In this document: positions 16,669 through 24,085 of the stretch, in pieces
Position numbering within the stretch: the stretch's first letter is position 1
Layout: every line of letters starts with the position of its first letter
The notes under the pieces: generated by a model
The model's database searches: none
What the model saw: the letters and a program-made list of their open reading frames with translations, nothing else
Told to the model about the DNA's origin: nothing
Assembly (NCBI GenBank): GCA_965204685.1
Contig: OZ242004.1
Coordinates: 1,736,001-1,800,000 of the forward strand
Direction of reading: 5' to 3'
DNA: 64,000 bases
Source: Bin87 sp965204685
Lineage (GTDB): Bacteria > Chloroflexota > Dehalococcoidia > Lucifugimonadales > UBA3495
Translations under genes and position numbers: made by a program

Positions 16669-17442
16669 TTACAACACAGACGGAAACTCGGGCGGGCACT
16701 CAACGAAGGTCACCCGTGAGCTGGCGTCGCCCGGTGGTTCCTCCTGCTCTCCAACCACATAGGGCAGTGCCTCAACTCCCATGACTCGACTGAACACCTC
16801 GGCACGGCGGGCGGCCCGCACCCGGTCGGATTCCTGGACCGTGATCGAGATCTCGACGACGGCGTAGATGGTCTCCTTTTCCGGGTCTTCCAGACGCAAG
16901 ATGCAGTCGGCGTCTTCCAGATCGTCGGCTTCATCGCGGGTGATCCGCCCGCTCCGGATTGCCGGGATCAGGATTTCGGCATCAAAGGTCGGCGACGGTG
17001 GTCTGCCGGAGTGGACTACCGTGCCCATTTCCATGCGATGCAGCCGTCGGATCAGTCGCCGCGAACGTTCTATGGCGCTGGCTTCGTAGTCATTGCCACT
17101 GAGCCTGCCGACGTGGCCGGACACCTGGGCCAGCCCTCGTCTGAGGTCGATCACGTACTGCTCCAGCCGCGCCTGCCCATCCTTCAGAACCCCCACGTCG
17201 TCTTTCAGAACCCCCATGTCGTCTTTCAGAACCCCCACGTCCTGCTCCATTCGGGTGAAGCGGACGGGAAGCTGCAGCAACTCATCGGTGAGGATCTCCC
17301 GGCGCAGGTCCTGGCGCAGCTCGTCGCTGCCGCGGATGAACTGGATCACCCATTGGCGCAGTTCCCGCTGCAAGTCGGGGCTCTGCTCAACGGCGTTCAT
17401 CATATCCCGCAAGCTGCTGACGCTCGGCTGGGTCATCATCAT
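16669..17442 (-). CDS. Coiled-coil protein with PD-(D/E)XK-like C-terminal domain
   Basis: A 257-aa protein. An N-terminal helical region (EQSPDLQRELRQWVIQF, EILTDELLQLPVRFTRMEQD) leads into a short coil with the heptad GVLKDDx repeated three times by 21-bp DNA repeats (about 17185-17247). The C-terminal part, DADCILRLEDPEKETIYAVV followed by EISITVQESDRVRAARRAE, looks like the core of a restriction-endonuclease-like fold (D...E-x-S). It is homologous to 28023-28907 and resembles DUF3782-type proteins. Three consecutive ATG codons (17442, 17439, 17436) follow GGCAGG. Bounded by palindromic elements on both sides. Function unknown. Confidence 0.7.
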   Translation of the reverse strand: MMMTQPSVSSLRDMMNAVEQSPDLQRELRQWVIQFIRGSDELRQDLRREILTDELLQLPVRFTRMEQDVGVLKDDMGVLKDDVGVLKDGQARLEQYVIDLRRGLAQVSGHVGRLSGNDYEASAIERSRRLIRRLHRMEMGTVVHSGRPPSPTFDAEILIPAIRSGRITRDEADDLEDADCILRLEDPEKETIYAVVEISITVQESDRVRAARRAEVFSRVMGVEALPYVVGEQEEPPGDASSRVTFVECPPEFPSVL

Positions 17443-17490
17443 CACCTGCCGGCCATTATACGGGATGCGTGCCGGCGAGGGTGGTTCAGT

Positions 17491-17520
17491 TGTCATTGCG
17501 AGCGCAGCGTGGCAATCTCG
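17491..17520. repeat. Dispersed intergenic repeat (GCGAGCGCAGCG family)
   Basis: TGTCATTGCGAGCGCAGCG followed by TGGCAATCTCG, essentially identical to the copy at 12684. Confidence 0.65.
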
Positions 17521-17551
17521 CTTGCGCGTACCTGCTCCGGGCCGGGGTATC

Positions 17552-17660
17552 GTCAGAATCAGGATTCACAGGATTATCGGATTTTCAGGATTGTGGCTAT
17601 ACTCAGCGCCATCCACTCAATCCTGCTAAATCATAAAATCCGGCAAATCCTGCTTCTGAC
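17552..17660. repeat. Palindromic intergenic element, copy 3
   Basis: A 109-bp copy, GTCAGAATCAGGATT ... AAATCCTGCTTCTGAC. It ends 13 bp before the restriction-modification start codon, so its right arm sits in the leader of that gene. Confidence 0.75.
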
Positions 17661-17673
17661 AATCACGCCCACC

Positions 17674-20600
17674 ATGCCCTCCTACCCCCACATCGAGCGT
17701 TACCGCGCCGACCTGCAGCGCTTCCTCGACTTCGGCGGCTCCGACAACGAGCAGAGCATCCGCCGCGCCTTTGCCGTCTGCCTCGACTCCTACTGCCGCG
17801 ACCACCGCGAGAAGCTCGCCCTCGTCGACGAACTCGACGCCGGCCCCGGCCCCGGCCCCGGCTCGCGCAATCGGCCCGACGGCACCGTCAAGGACTCCCT
17901 CCGCATGGCCCGCGGCTACTGGGAGGCCAAGGACTCCCACGACGACCTGGACGCCGAAATCCAGGCCAAGTTCAACCGCGGCTACCCCCGCGACAACATC
18001 CTCTTCGAGGACTCCCAGACCGCCGTCCTCTTCCAGAACGGCGCCGAGGCCATGCGCGTCGATATGGCCCGCCCCGGCGATCTCCACCGCCTCATCCGCC
18101 GTTTCCTGGACTACGAACTGCCCCAGATCGAGGAGTTCCGCCAGGCTCGCCAGCAGTTCAAGGCCGACCTACCCGCCGTCCTCGAAAGCCTCCGCGAGGC
18201 CGTCGCCGACGCCGAGGCCGGCAACCCCGACTACCAGGACGCCGCCGCCCTCTTCCTCTCCCTCTGCCGCCAGACCATCAGCCCCGACGTCTCCGACGCC
18301 GACGTCCGCGAGATGCTCCTCCAGCACATCCTCACCCGCGACATCTTCCTCCGCGTCTTCGACGACGATCAGTTCCACCGCGAGAACAACGTCGCCTGCC
18401 AGTTGGACGCTCTGGAGCAGACCTTCTTCACCGGCTCGGTGCGGCACCAGGCCAGGGACCGCCTCACCACCTACTACGGCGCCATCGGCCGCGCCGCCGA
18501 CGAAATCGCCGACTACGCCGAAAAGCAGCAGTTCCTAAAGGCCATCTACGAGGACTTCTACCAGGCCTACAACCCCGCCGCCGCCGACCGCCTCGGCGTC
18601 GTCTACACCCCCAACGAGGTCGTCGACTTCATCATCCGCGGCGCCGACCACCTGCTGCAAAAGCACTTCGGCCGCACCCTTGCCGATGACAACGTGCAGA
18701 TCCTCGACCCGGCCACCGGCACCGGCACCTTCATCACCGGCCTCATCAACCACCTGCCCCTGGACCGCCTGGAGTACAAGTACCGCCACGAAATCCACGC
18801 CAACGAGGTCGCCATCCTCCCCTACTACATCGCCAACCTCAACATCGAGTACACCTACAAGGAGCGCACCGGCCGCTACCTGGAGTTCCCCAACCTCTGC
18901 TTCGTCGACACCCTGGACAACATGGACTGGCAGGGCGCCAGCGGCGGCGCCGTCACCCGCCAGGGTGCCTTCAACCTCGGCGGCGTCTCCGAGGAAAACT
19001 GGATCCGCGTCCAGGAGCAGAACGAAAAGAGCATCAGCGTCATCATCGGCAACCCGCCCTACAACGCACACCAGAGCAACTGGAACGAATTCAACCCGAA
19101 CCGACAATATCCTGAAATTGACCAAAGAATCAGGGAAACCTACGTAGCGTCGAGTGCAGCTCATAAGACCAAGCAATACGATATGTACAAACGGTTCATC
19201 CGATGGGCTTCAGATCGGTTAGCTGATGACGGAGTGATCGGATTCATTACCAATCGGGGCTTTCTTGAAGGTCGTCAAGATGACGGATTTCGGGACATCA
19301 TGACCGGAGAGTTCACAGACATTTACATTTTGGACCTGGGTTCAGACGTCCGGAGAAATGCCAAAATTTCAGGAACCACCCACAATGTCTTTGGCATCCA
19401 AACCGGAGTGGCCATAAGCTTTTTCGTACGGGACAGATCCAAGCTTGGAAATAGCGAAATCCATTATTCGCGCCGAGATGATAACGAACTCGCAGTGAGC
19501 AAACTCGCGTATCTGAGGGACACCAGGATTCCCGAGATCCCCTTCGCAGAAATTGTACCGGACAAGCGTAACGATTGGCTCAACCAATCAGACGGTAGAT
19601 TTGAAAAGCTAATTCCTTTAGCAAATCAAAAACTGTCAAGGCATTCAGACGCGCAGACAGCTGCGGCGATGTTCGATCTGTACTCGATGGGTGTTGTAAC
19701 TAATCGGGATAGCTGGGTCTACGATTTCGATGCTGACCATCTTGGCAGGAAAGTGCGTGCGTTCATCAACACATACGAAGAGGACCGCGCCAATTTAGGA
19801 GGTACGCAATTCGCTGACTCGGCGCTGACTACGACTATCAAGTGGACGCCGGACCTGATACGGCAACTGCGCTCAGACACGCCCAATATATTTGATAGGC
19901 GGCGCATCATCTCGAGTATGTATCGGCCATTTGTCGGTAAACACTTGTATTACAGCAGCAGCCTCAATTGGAGCCACTATCAACTGGGACAAATATTCCC
20001 TAACGGAAGCCACGATGAAAATAAAATCATCGTTTTTTGCATGAACAATCAACGGTTTTTTGTATTGGCCACCGACAGAGTCTTCGATTTGCATTTCACG
20101 GGTGATGGTTGGGGCCTCCCCCTCTACCGCTACACCTCCGACGGCGAGCGGGTCAGCAACATCACCGAGTGGGGCCTGCGCCAGTTCCGCGAGCATTACG
20201 GCGACGACACCATCACCGCCGAGGACATCTTCGCCTACACCTACGCCATGCTCCACGACCCGGCCTACCGCCAGCGGTTCGAGATCGACCTCCGCCGCGA
20301 GTTCCCCCGGGTCTACTTCCAGGAGGATTTTGCGTGGTGGGCCGGCAAAGGCCGGGAACTGCTGGACCTGCACCTGAACTTTGAGACGGCGGACCCGTAC
20401 CCGCTGGAACGTCAGGACAAGGACGGAGTAACCCCAACGCGCGCCATCCTCCGCGCCGACAAAGAGCGCAACCGCATCATCCTGGACGACCGGACCACCC
20501 TGGCCAGCATCCCCGACGCAGCCTGGTGGTACCAACTGGGCAGCCGCTCCGCGCTCGAATGGGTCCTCGACCAGTACAAGGAGCGCAAACCCCGCGACTC

Positions 20601-20754
20601 CACCATCCGCGAACGCTTCAACACCTACCGCTTCGCCGACCACAAGGAACGCGTCATCGACCTGCTGCAACGCGTCTGCACCGTCAGCATCAAAACCATG
20701 CGCGTGGTGGACGACATGGCCTACTCGGAGCGCAGCGCGGCAGTCTCGCCATGA
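17674..20754 (+). CDS. Single-chain restriction-modification enzyme (type IIG/ISP-like, helicase-free)
   Basis: A 1026-aa protein. An N-terminal nuclease domain has PD...ExK at RPDGTVKD (Asp69) and GYWEAKD (Glu84, Lys86). A helical connector follows. The N6-adenine methyltransferase shows YTPNEVVDFI, motif I LDPATGTGTF (344-353) and motif IV NPPY (460-463). Residues about 465-810 are the target-recognition region, and the rest is the conserved ISP-type C-terminus (FTGDGWGLPLYRYTSDGERV onwards). Type ISP enzymes such as LlaBIII also carry a helicase, absent here. The recognition region (19066-20105) is visibly AT-richer with different codon use than both flanks, a sign of domain exchange. The last residues (YSERSAAVSP) read into a dispersed repeat. 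ATG 17674 lacks a clear ribosome site; it is chosen from where homology begins. Confidence 0.85.
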   Translation: MPSYPHIERYRADLQRFLDFGGSDNEQSIRRAFAVCLDSYCRDHREKLALVDELDAGPGPGPGSRNRPDGTVKDSLRMARGYWEAKDSHDDLDAEIQAKFNRGYPRDNILFEDSQTAVLFQNGAEAMRVDMARPGDLHRLIRRFLDYELPQIEEFRQARQQFKADLPAVLESLREAVADAEAGNPDYQDAAALFLSLCRQTISPDVSDADVREMLLQHILTRDIFLRVFDDDQFHRENNVACQLDALEQTFFTGSVRHQARDRLTTYYGAIGRAADEIADYAEKQQFLKAIYEDFYQAYNPAAADRLGVVYTPNEVVDFIIRGADHLLQKHFGRTLADDNVQILDPATGTGTFITGLINHLPLDRLEYKYRHEIHANEVAILPYYIANLNIEYTYKERTGRYLEFPNLCFVDTLDNMDWQGASGGAVTRQGAFNLGGVSEENWIRVQEQNEKSISVIIGNPPYNAHQSNWNEFNPNRQYPEIDQRIRETYVASSAAHKTKQYDMYKRFIRWASDRLADDGVIGFITNRGFLEGRQDDGFRDIMTGEFTDIYILDLGSDVRRNAKISGTTHNVFGIQTGVAISFFVRDRSKLGNSEIHYSRRDDNELAVSKLAYLRDTRIPEIPFAEIVPDKRNDWLNQSDGRFEKLIPLANQKLSRHSDAQTAAAMFDLYSMGVVTNRDSWVYDFDADHLGRKVRAFINTYEEDRANLGGTQFADSALTTTIKWTPDLIRQLRSDTPNIFDRRRIISSMYRPFVGKHLYYSSSLNWSHYQLGQIFPNGSHDENKIIVFCMNNQRFFVLATDRVFDLHFTGDGWGLPLYRYTSDGERVSNITEWGLRQFREHYGDDTITAEDIFAYTYAMLHDPAYRQRFEIDLRREFPRVYFQEDFAWWAGKGRELLDLHLNFETADPYPLERQDKDGVTPTRAILRADKERNRIILDDRTTLASIPDAAWWYQLGSRSALEWVLDQYKERKPRDSTIRERFNTYRFADHKERVIDLLQRVCTVSIKTMRVVDDMAYSERSAAVSP

Positions 20755-20781
20755 TGCGCACAGGCAGCCGCTCCGGAAATC

Positions 20782-20957
20782 GTCAGAAGCAGGATTTACC
20801 GGATTTTATGATTTATCAGGATTGGGAGATCTCCATCAAAGAACGTCCCCAATCCTGTCCAATCCAATAATCCAGCAAATCCTGCTTCTGACAATCTACG
20901 AAACCGTGCTCGCCGCCGCAAGCCCAATCCGGTAATCCCGTAAATCCTGCTTCAGAC
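20782..20957. repeat. Composite palindromic element, copy 4 plus half-copy
   Basis: A full 111-bp element (20782-20892, GTCAGAAGCAGGATTT ... AAATCCTGCTTCTGAC), a short spacer with GAAACCGTGCTCGCCGCCG, and a half-element ending AAATCCTGCTTCAGAC at 20957. The same composite recurs in the same orientation at 21356-21540 on the other side of the GxxExxY gene. Confidence 0.8.
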
Positions 20958-20975
20958 AAGGAGCAACCGCACCAA

Positions 20976-21341
20976 ATGGTCAACGATGATCTCACCTACC
21001 GGATAATCGGATGCGCCATGAAAGTGCACCGCACCCTTGGCGGCGGTTTCCAGGAGGTCATTTACCAACGTGCCCTGGCCATAGAGATGGCCCGCGCCGG
21101 TATCGACTTTGGCCGGGAAGTTGAGCAGCCCATCTATTACGAGGGAGTGGAGATCGGTTCCAGAAGGGCTGACTTCATCGTAGGAAACAGCGTCGTGGTG
21201 GAGCTGAAAGCCCTGGCCGAATTGGAACCCGTCCACCTGGTTCAGGTCAAAAATTACGTGGCCGCCTACGGTTTCAGCTTGGGCCTCCTGCTGAACTTCG
21301 GTGGACCCAGCCTGGAATACCGCCGCATTTTCGGTAACTGA
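20976..21341 (+). CDS. GxxExxY family PD-(D/E)XK-like protein
   Basis: A 121-aa protein of the GxxExxY family. The signature is GGGFQEVIYQRAL (Gly-x-x-Glu-x-x-Tyr), followed by the nuclease-like core RRADFIVGNSVVVELKA (Asp...Glu-x-Lys) and LVQVKNYVAAYGFSLGLLLN. The domain has a restriction-endonuclease-like fold; its cellular role is unsettled, with links to nucleic-acid processing and defence islands. Length is normal for the family. It lies between two direct copies of a composite repeat about 180 bp long. Confidence 0.9.
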   Translation: MVNDDLTYRIIGCAMKVHRTLGGGFQEVIYQRALAIEMARAGIDFGREVEQPIYYEGVEIGSRRADFIVGNSVVVELKALAELEPVHLVQVKNYVAAYGFSLGLLLNFGGPSLEYRRIFGN

Positions 21342-21355
21342 CGGCTGTGGTGTTT

Positions 21356-21540
21356 GTCAGAAGCAGGATTTTCAGGATTTTATGATTTACCAGGATTGGA
21401 GGATCTCTATCGCAGAACGGTTCCAATCCTGTCCAATCCAATAATCCCGTAAATCCTGCTTCTGACAATCCGCGAAACCGCGCCCGCCGCCGCAGTCCCA
21501 ATCCCGAAAATCCGATAATCCCGTAAATCCTGCTTCAGAC
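21356..21540. repeat. Composite palindromic element, copy 5 plus half-copy
   Basis: A full 111-bp element (21356-21466), a spacer with GAAACCGCGCCCGCCGCCG, and a half-element ending AAATCCTGCTTCAGAC at 21540. It is a direct repeat of 20782-20957. Confidence 0.8.
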
Positions 21541-21559
21541 GATTTACGAAACCCCAAAG

Positions 21560-21589
21560 TTGCATCCCCCATCGCCCGCGCCCTATAAT
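21560..21589 (+). promoter_or_regulatory. Putative promoter of the PHP gene
   Basis: TTGCAT, 18-bp spacer, TATAAT at 21584-21589. The -10 box is perfect, the -35 box is weak. Confidence 0.4.
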
Positions 21590-21647
21590 CGCCAGTTGGC
21601 GGTCTTGGAGGGGCCATCCATTGCATCGGGCCGCCGGAGGCTGTTCC

Positions 21648-22310
21648 TTGACCTATCTCGACCTGCATTGCCACTCCGTGGCGTCCGACGACTCCCGCGC
21701 CACTGTTGAGCAGTACCTCAAGTTCATCCAGGTGCACCGCAAGAAGGGCTACGCCATCGACGGCATCGTCCTCACCGAGCACCGTAAGTTCGACTTCGAC
21801 GTCGACTACTCCCAACTCGCCGACCAGTACGGCGTCCTCGTCCTCAAGGGCGCCGAGCTGGACACCTGCTTCGGACACATGCTGGTCTATAACATCACCC
21901 CCGGCCTCGCGAAGGACGTCGACTTCGGCGACGTCAAGATGGATGGCCGCGAACTCATCAAGGCCGCCCGCCACCACGGCGGCTTCGTCGTCCCCGCCCA
22001 CCCGGGCCGCTTCGGCATCGGCCTGGTGGAGTACATGGAGCAGGGCGAGGTCTTCGAGGACGTGTCCATCGTCGAGCGGGTCAACGCCGGCAGCAAGCCC
22101 GAGGAGAACCAGCGGGCCGAGGAGCTGTGCCGGCGCGCCGGCTACCTGGGCACTGCCGGCAGCGACGCCCACCTCGCCAGCCATATCGCCCGCGCCGTCA
22201 CCGAGTTCAAGGCCGACATCCGCACCGAGCCCGAGCTGGTCGACGCCCTAATCTCCGGCGAGTTCCGCCCCGTGTACATCCAGGAAACCGCCGCCGCCCC
22301 CGTCGCCTGA
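21648..22310 (+). CDS. PHP-domain metal-dependent phosphoesterase
   Basis: A 220-aa PHP-domain protein with the expected metal-ligand motifs in order: DLHCHSVASDDSR (motif I HxH), TEHRKFD, KGAELDT (Glu), PAHPGR (His) and GSDAHLASHIA (Asp-x-His). PHP enzymes hydrolyse phosphoesters using two or three metal ions; stand-alone members include histidinol phosphatase-like and nucleotide phosphodiesterases. A TTG start at 21648 is proposed because GGAGG lies seven bases before it, and it gives the usual MxxLDLHCHS start; an upstream TTG at 21621 lacks this. Substrate unknown. Confidence 0.85.
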   Translation: MTYLDLHCHSVASDDSRATVEQYLKFIQVHRKKGYAIDGIVLTEHRKFDFDVDYSQLADQYGVLVLKGAELDTCFGHMLVYNITPGLAKDVDFGDVKMDGRELIKAARHHGGFVVPAHPGRFGIGLVEYMEQGEVFEDVSIVERVNAGSKPEENQRAEELCRRAGYLGTAGSDAHLASHIARAVTEFKADIRTEPELVDALISGEFRPVYIQETAAAPVA

Positions 22311-22344
22311 CCGGCCCGCCCCGTCGTTCCTGCCCTACCCCGTC

Positions 22345-22432
22345 GTTCCTGCGAAAGCAGGAACCCACAAACCCCCACAACCAGCAAACGTGAGCACAGC
22401 AAACATTTCTGGATACCGGCTTCCGCCGGTAT
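22345..22432. repeat. Two REP-like hairpins
   Basis: GTTCCTGCgaaaGCAGGAAC at 22345-22364 and ATACCGGCttccGCCGGTAT at 22413-22432, both perfect 8-bp stems with four-base loops. A similar hairpin lies at 56430. They may end transcription of the PHP gene, but no T-run follows. Confidence 0.5.
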
Positions 22433-22518
22433 GACGGCTTTGCCATCGAATTGACCCTTCGAATCTCAACATCCACGAATAACCATCCGCCCCTGCTGCA
22501 CCAAGGAGCGCACAAACC

Positions 22519-22971
22519 ATGCCCACCCAGATCGACTACGAATACGACGACTCTTTGTACGGCGTCGAGCACGAGTCCGGCCCCTTCGACGTCACCCGGG
22601 AGATTGTCGACGTGTACACGCGCAGCATCGGCGATGATAACCCCATCTTCACCGATGCTGACGCCGCCCGCGCTGCCGGCTACGCCGACCAGGTCGCGCC
22701 GCCCACCCTGTGCGCCCTCTTCGAGCGCGGCGAGTTGCCCGACATCAAGCTGCAGTTCGGCCGTCGCCAGTTCCACGGCGGGCAGCGCGTCGAGCCCCGC
22801 GCGCCCATCGTCGTCGGCGACCGCCTCACCGCATCGTCCCACCTCAAGGACGTCTACACCAAGACCGGCCGCTCCGGCACCATGGTCCACGTCGTCTGGG
22901 AGACCACCTTCAGCAACCAGGACGGCGTGGTCGTCGCCGACGTGCAGCGCTCCCAGGTGGTTCGGGAGTGA
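22519..22971 (+). CDS. MaoC-like hot-dog protein, N-terminal dehydratase type
   Basis: A 150-aa single hot-dog domain similar to the FAS1_DH/MaoC_dehydratase_N group (HadA-like). Landmarks are TREIVDVYTRSIGDDNPIFTD, VAPPTLCALFERG and FHGGQRVEPRAPIVVGDRLT. The usual hydratase motif has His after NPI; here the residue is Phe, so this subunit is probably non-catalytic, as HadA is in mycobacterial HadAB. ATG 22519 follows AAGGAG. It precedes a second MaoC gene by seven bases, so a heteromeric 3-hydroxyacyl-thioester dehydratase is likely. Confidence 0.8.
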   Translation: MPTQIDYEYDDSLYGVEHESGPFDVTREIVDVYTRSIGDDNPIFTDADAARAAGYADQVAPPTLCALFERGELPDIKLQFGRRQFHGGQRVEPRAPIVVGDRLTASSHLKDVYTKTGRSGTMVHVVWETTFSNQDGVVVADVQRSQVVRE

Positions 22972-22978
22972 TGCCGCC

Positions 22979-23434
22979 ATGAGTGATTCCTCAATGACCC
23001 AGGCAGCCAAACTCTACTTCGAGGACGTCGAACTCGGCGACGAGATCGGCCCCGCCATCATCTCCGTCTCCGACGACCAGGTGGTGGATTTCTGCTCCCT
23101 GTGGGGCAATCCCGCGCCCAACCGCTTCACCGACCAGGCCGAGGCCGAGAAGATCGGCCTCGACGGTCCCATCGTCCCCGGCATCATGACCATGGCCCTG
23201 GTGTCCCGTGTCATCACCGACTGGGCCGGCGCCGGCACCGTGGCCGATCTCGACCTGGTCTTCCGCGGCACCGTCCCGCATAACCAGCCCCTCCACGTCG
23301 GCATCCAGGTCAGCGACACCGAGCAGGACGACGCCGGCAACCACGTCCAGTGCGACATCACCATGACCGGCCCCGTGCCGGACCGCCCCTACGTCATCGG
23401 CACCGCCCGCCTCAACCTCCCGTCCCGCGAATGA
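22979..23434 (+). CDS. MaoC-like hot-dog protein, putative (R)-hydratase subunit
   Basis: A 151-aa hot-dog protein starting MSDSSMTQAAKLYFEDVELG, a typical MaoC opening (xYFEDVxxGDE). VDFCSLWGNPAPNRFTDQ aligns with the hydratase Asp-x-Asn-Pro-x-His loop, but the Asp and His are not in their usual places, so catalytic competence is doubtful. VPGIMTMALVSRVITDW and DLDLVFRGTVPHNQPL complete the fold. It probably pairs with the upstream subunit to form a HadAB-like dimer for fatty or polyketide-like acyl chains. An ATG at 22994 is a second possible start. Confidence 0.78.
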   Translation: MSDSSMTQAAKLYFEDVELGDEIGPAIISVSDDQVVDFCSLWGNPAPNRFTDQAEAEKIGLDGPIVPGIMTMALVSRVITDWAGAGTVADLDLVFRGTVPHNQPLHVGIQVSDTEQDDAGNHVQCDITMTGPVPDRPYVIGTARLNLPSRE

Positions 23435-23450
23435 CAGTGCTCTTGACAGC

Positions 23451-23897
23451 ATGACTACCCAGCGCGCCAACGGGGCGCAGGCGCGCGGCGGCTATAGACC
23501 GCTTCTCCTCATACACTTTGCCGCAACCGTGATGGCTGTGGTAGATTTCATGGTGTTCCACGTGGCCGCGGTCGGGCTGGCAATCGCCATCTACTACGGA
23601 GTACCGTTGGTGGACGATGCCATCAGCAGGAACAATGGGGATTGGGATTGGCTTGGGATATTCAAGATAGTTAGCCCGACCGTAACTTTACCCGGGGGTG
23701 CCGTAACCGTGTTGTCAACCTACTTCTACGCTCGTCGAATCCAGGAAATAGAAAAGGAGAAACAGGCGGCGGAAGCTCGCGCCGCCACAGCGGAGGCCCA
23801 GGTGGAGACCCTCAAGTCCCAGTTGGAACAAGCCACCTCGTCCCGCCGCCGCAACCGCCGCCGGCTGCGTAACGGCCCATATCGGAGCGGCCAGTAA
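23451..23897 (+). CDS. Membrane protein with cytoplasmic coiled coil
   Basis: A 148-aa protein with two hydrophobic segments (about 18-48 and 73-92) and then a coiled coil (RRIQEIEKEKQAAEARAATA onwards) that ends in a basic tail (SRRRNRRRLRNG). The overall plan is like 8658-9101. A shortened, diverged copy of its C-terminal half follows at 23900. It begins 16 bp after the MaoC gene. No known family is recognised and no function is proposed. Confidence 0.6.
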   Translation: MTTQRANGAQARGGYRPLLLIHFAATVMAVVDFMVFHVAAVGLAIAIYYGVPLVDDAISRNNGDWDWLGIFKIVSPTVTLPGGAVTVLSTYFYARRIQEIEKEKQAAEARAATAEAQVETLKSQLEQATSSRRRNRRRLRNGPYRSGQ

Positions 23898-23899
23898 TC

Positions 23900-24070
23900 G
23901 TGTTTACCGCGTACTTCTTCGCTCGTATGGCCCAGGAAGCCGAACGCCAGCGTCTGGAAGCCGAGCGCAGGCGCGTGGAGGCCGAAACGAAGCTCCAAAT
24001 CCTCAAGGACCGGTTGGAACGCGCAGCCACTCCGCGCCGCCGCAAACGCCGCCGCCGCTCCCTCCGCTAA
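23900..24070 (+). pseudogene. Partial tandem copy of the upstream coiled-coil gene (56 codons)
   Basis: From a GTG at 23900 the frame reads FTAYFFARMAQEAERQRLEA and ends with a basic RRRKRRRRSLR tail. This matches the upstream protein from STYFYARRIQEIEKEKQAAE to its basic end, so it is a tandem duplicate of the last membrane segment edge plus coil. The first membrane part is missing and no strong ribosome site is seen. It may be a relic or a very small expressed coil protein. Confidence 0.5.
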
Positions 24071-24085
24071 CGGACACCCCCCGCC

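Noticed and set aside
22345..22432. Possible small CRISPR-like or attachment-site structure
   Set aside because: Only two unrelated short hairpins are present, with no regular spacer arrangement or integrase nearby.
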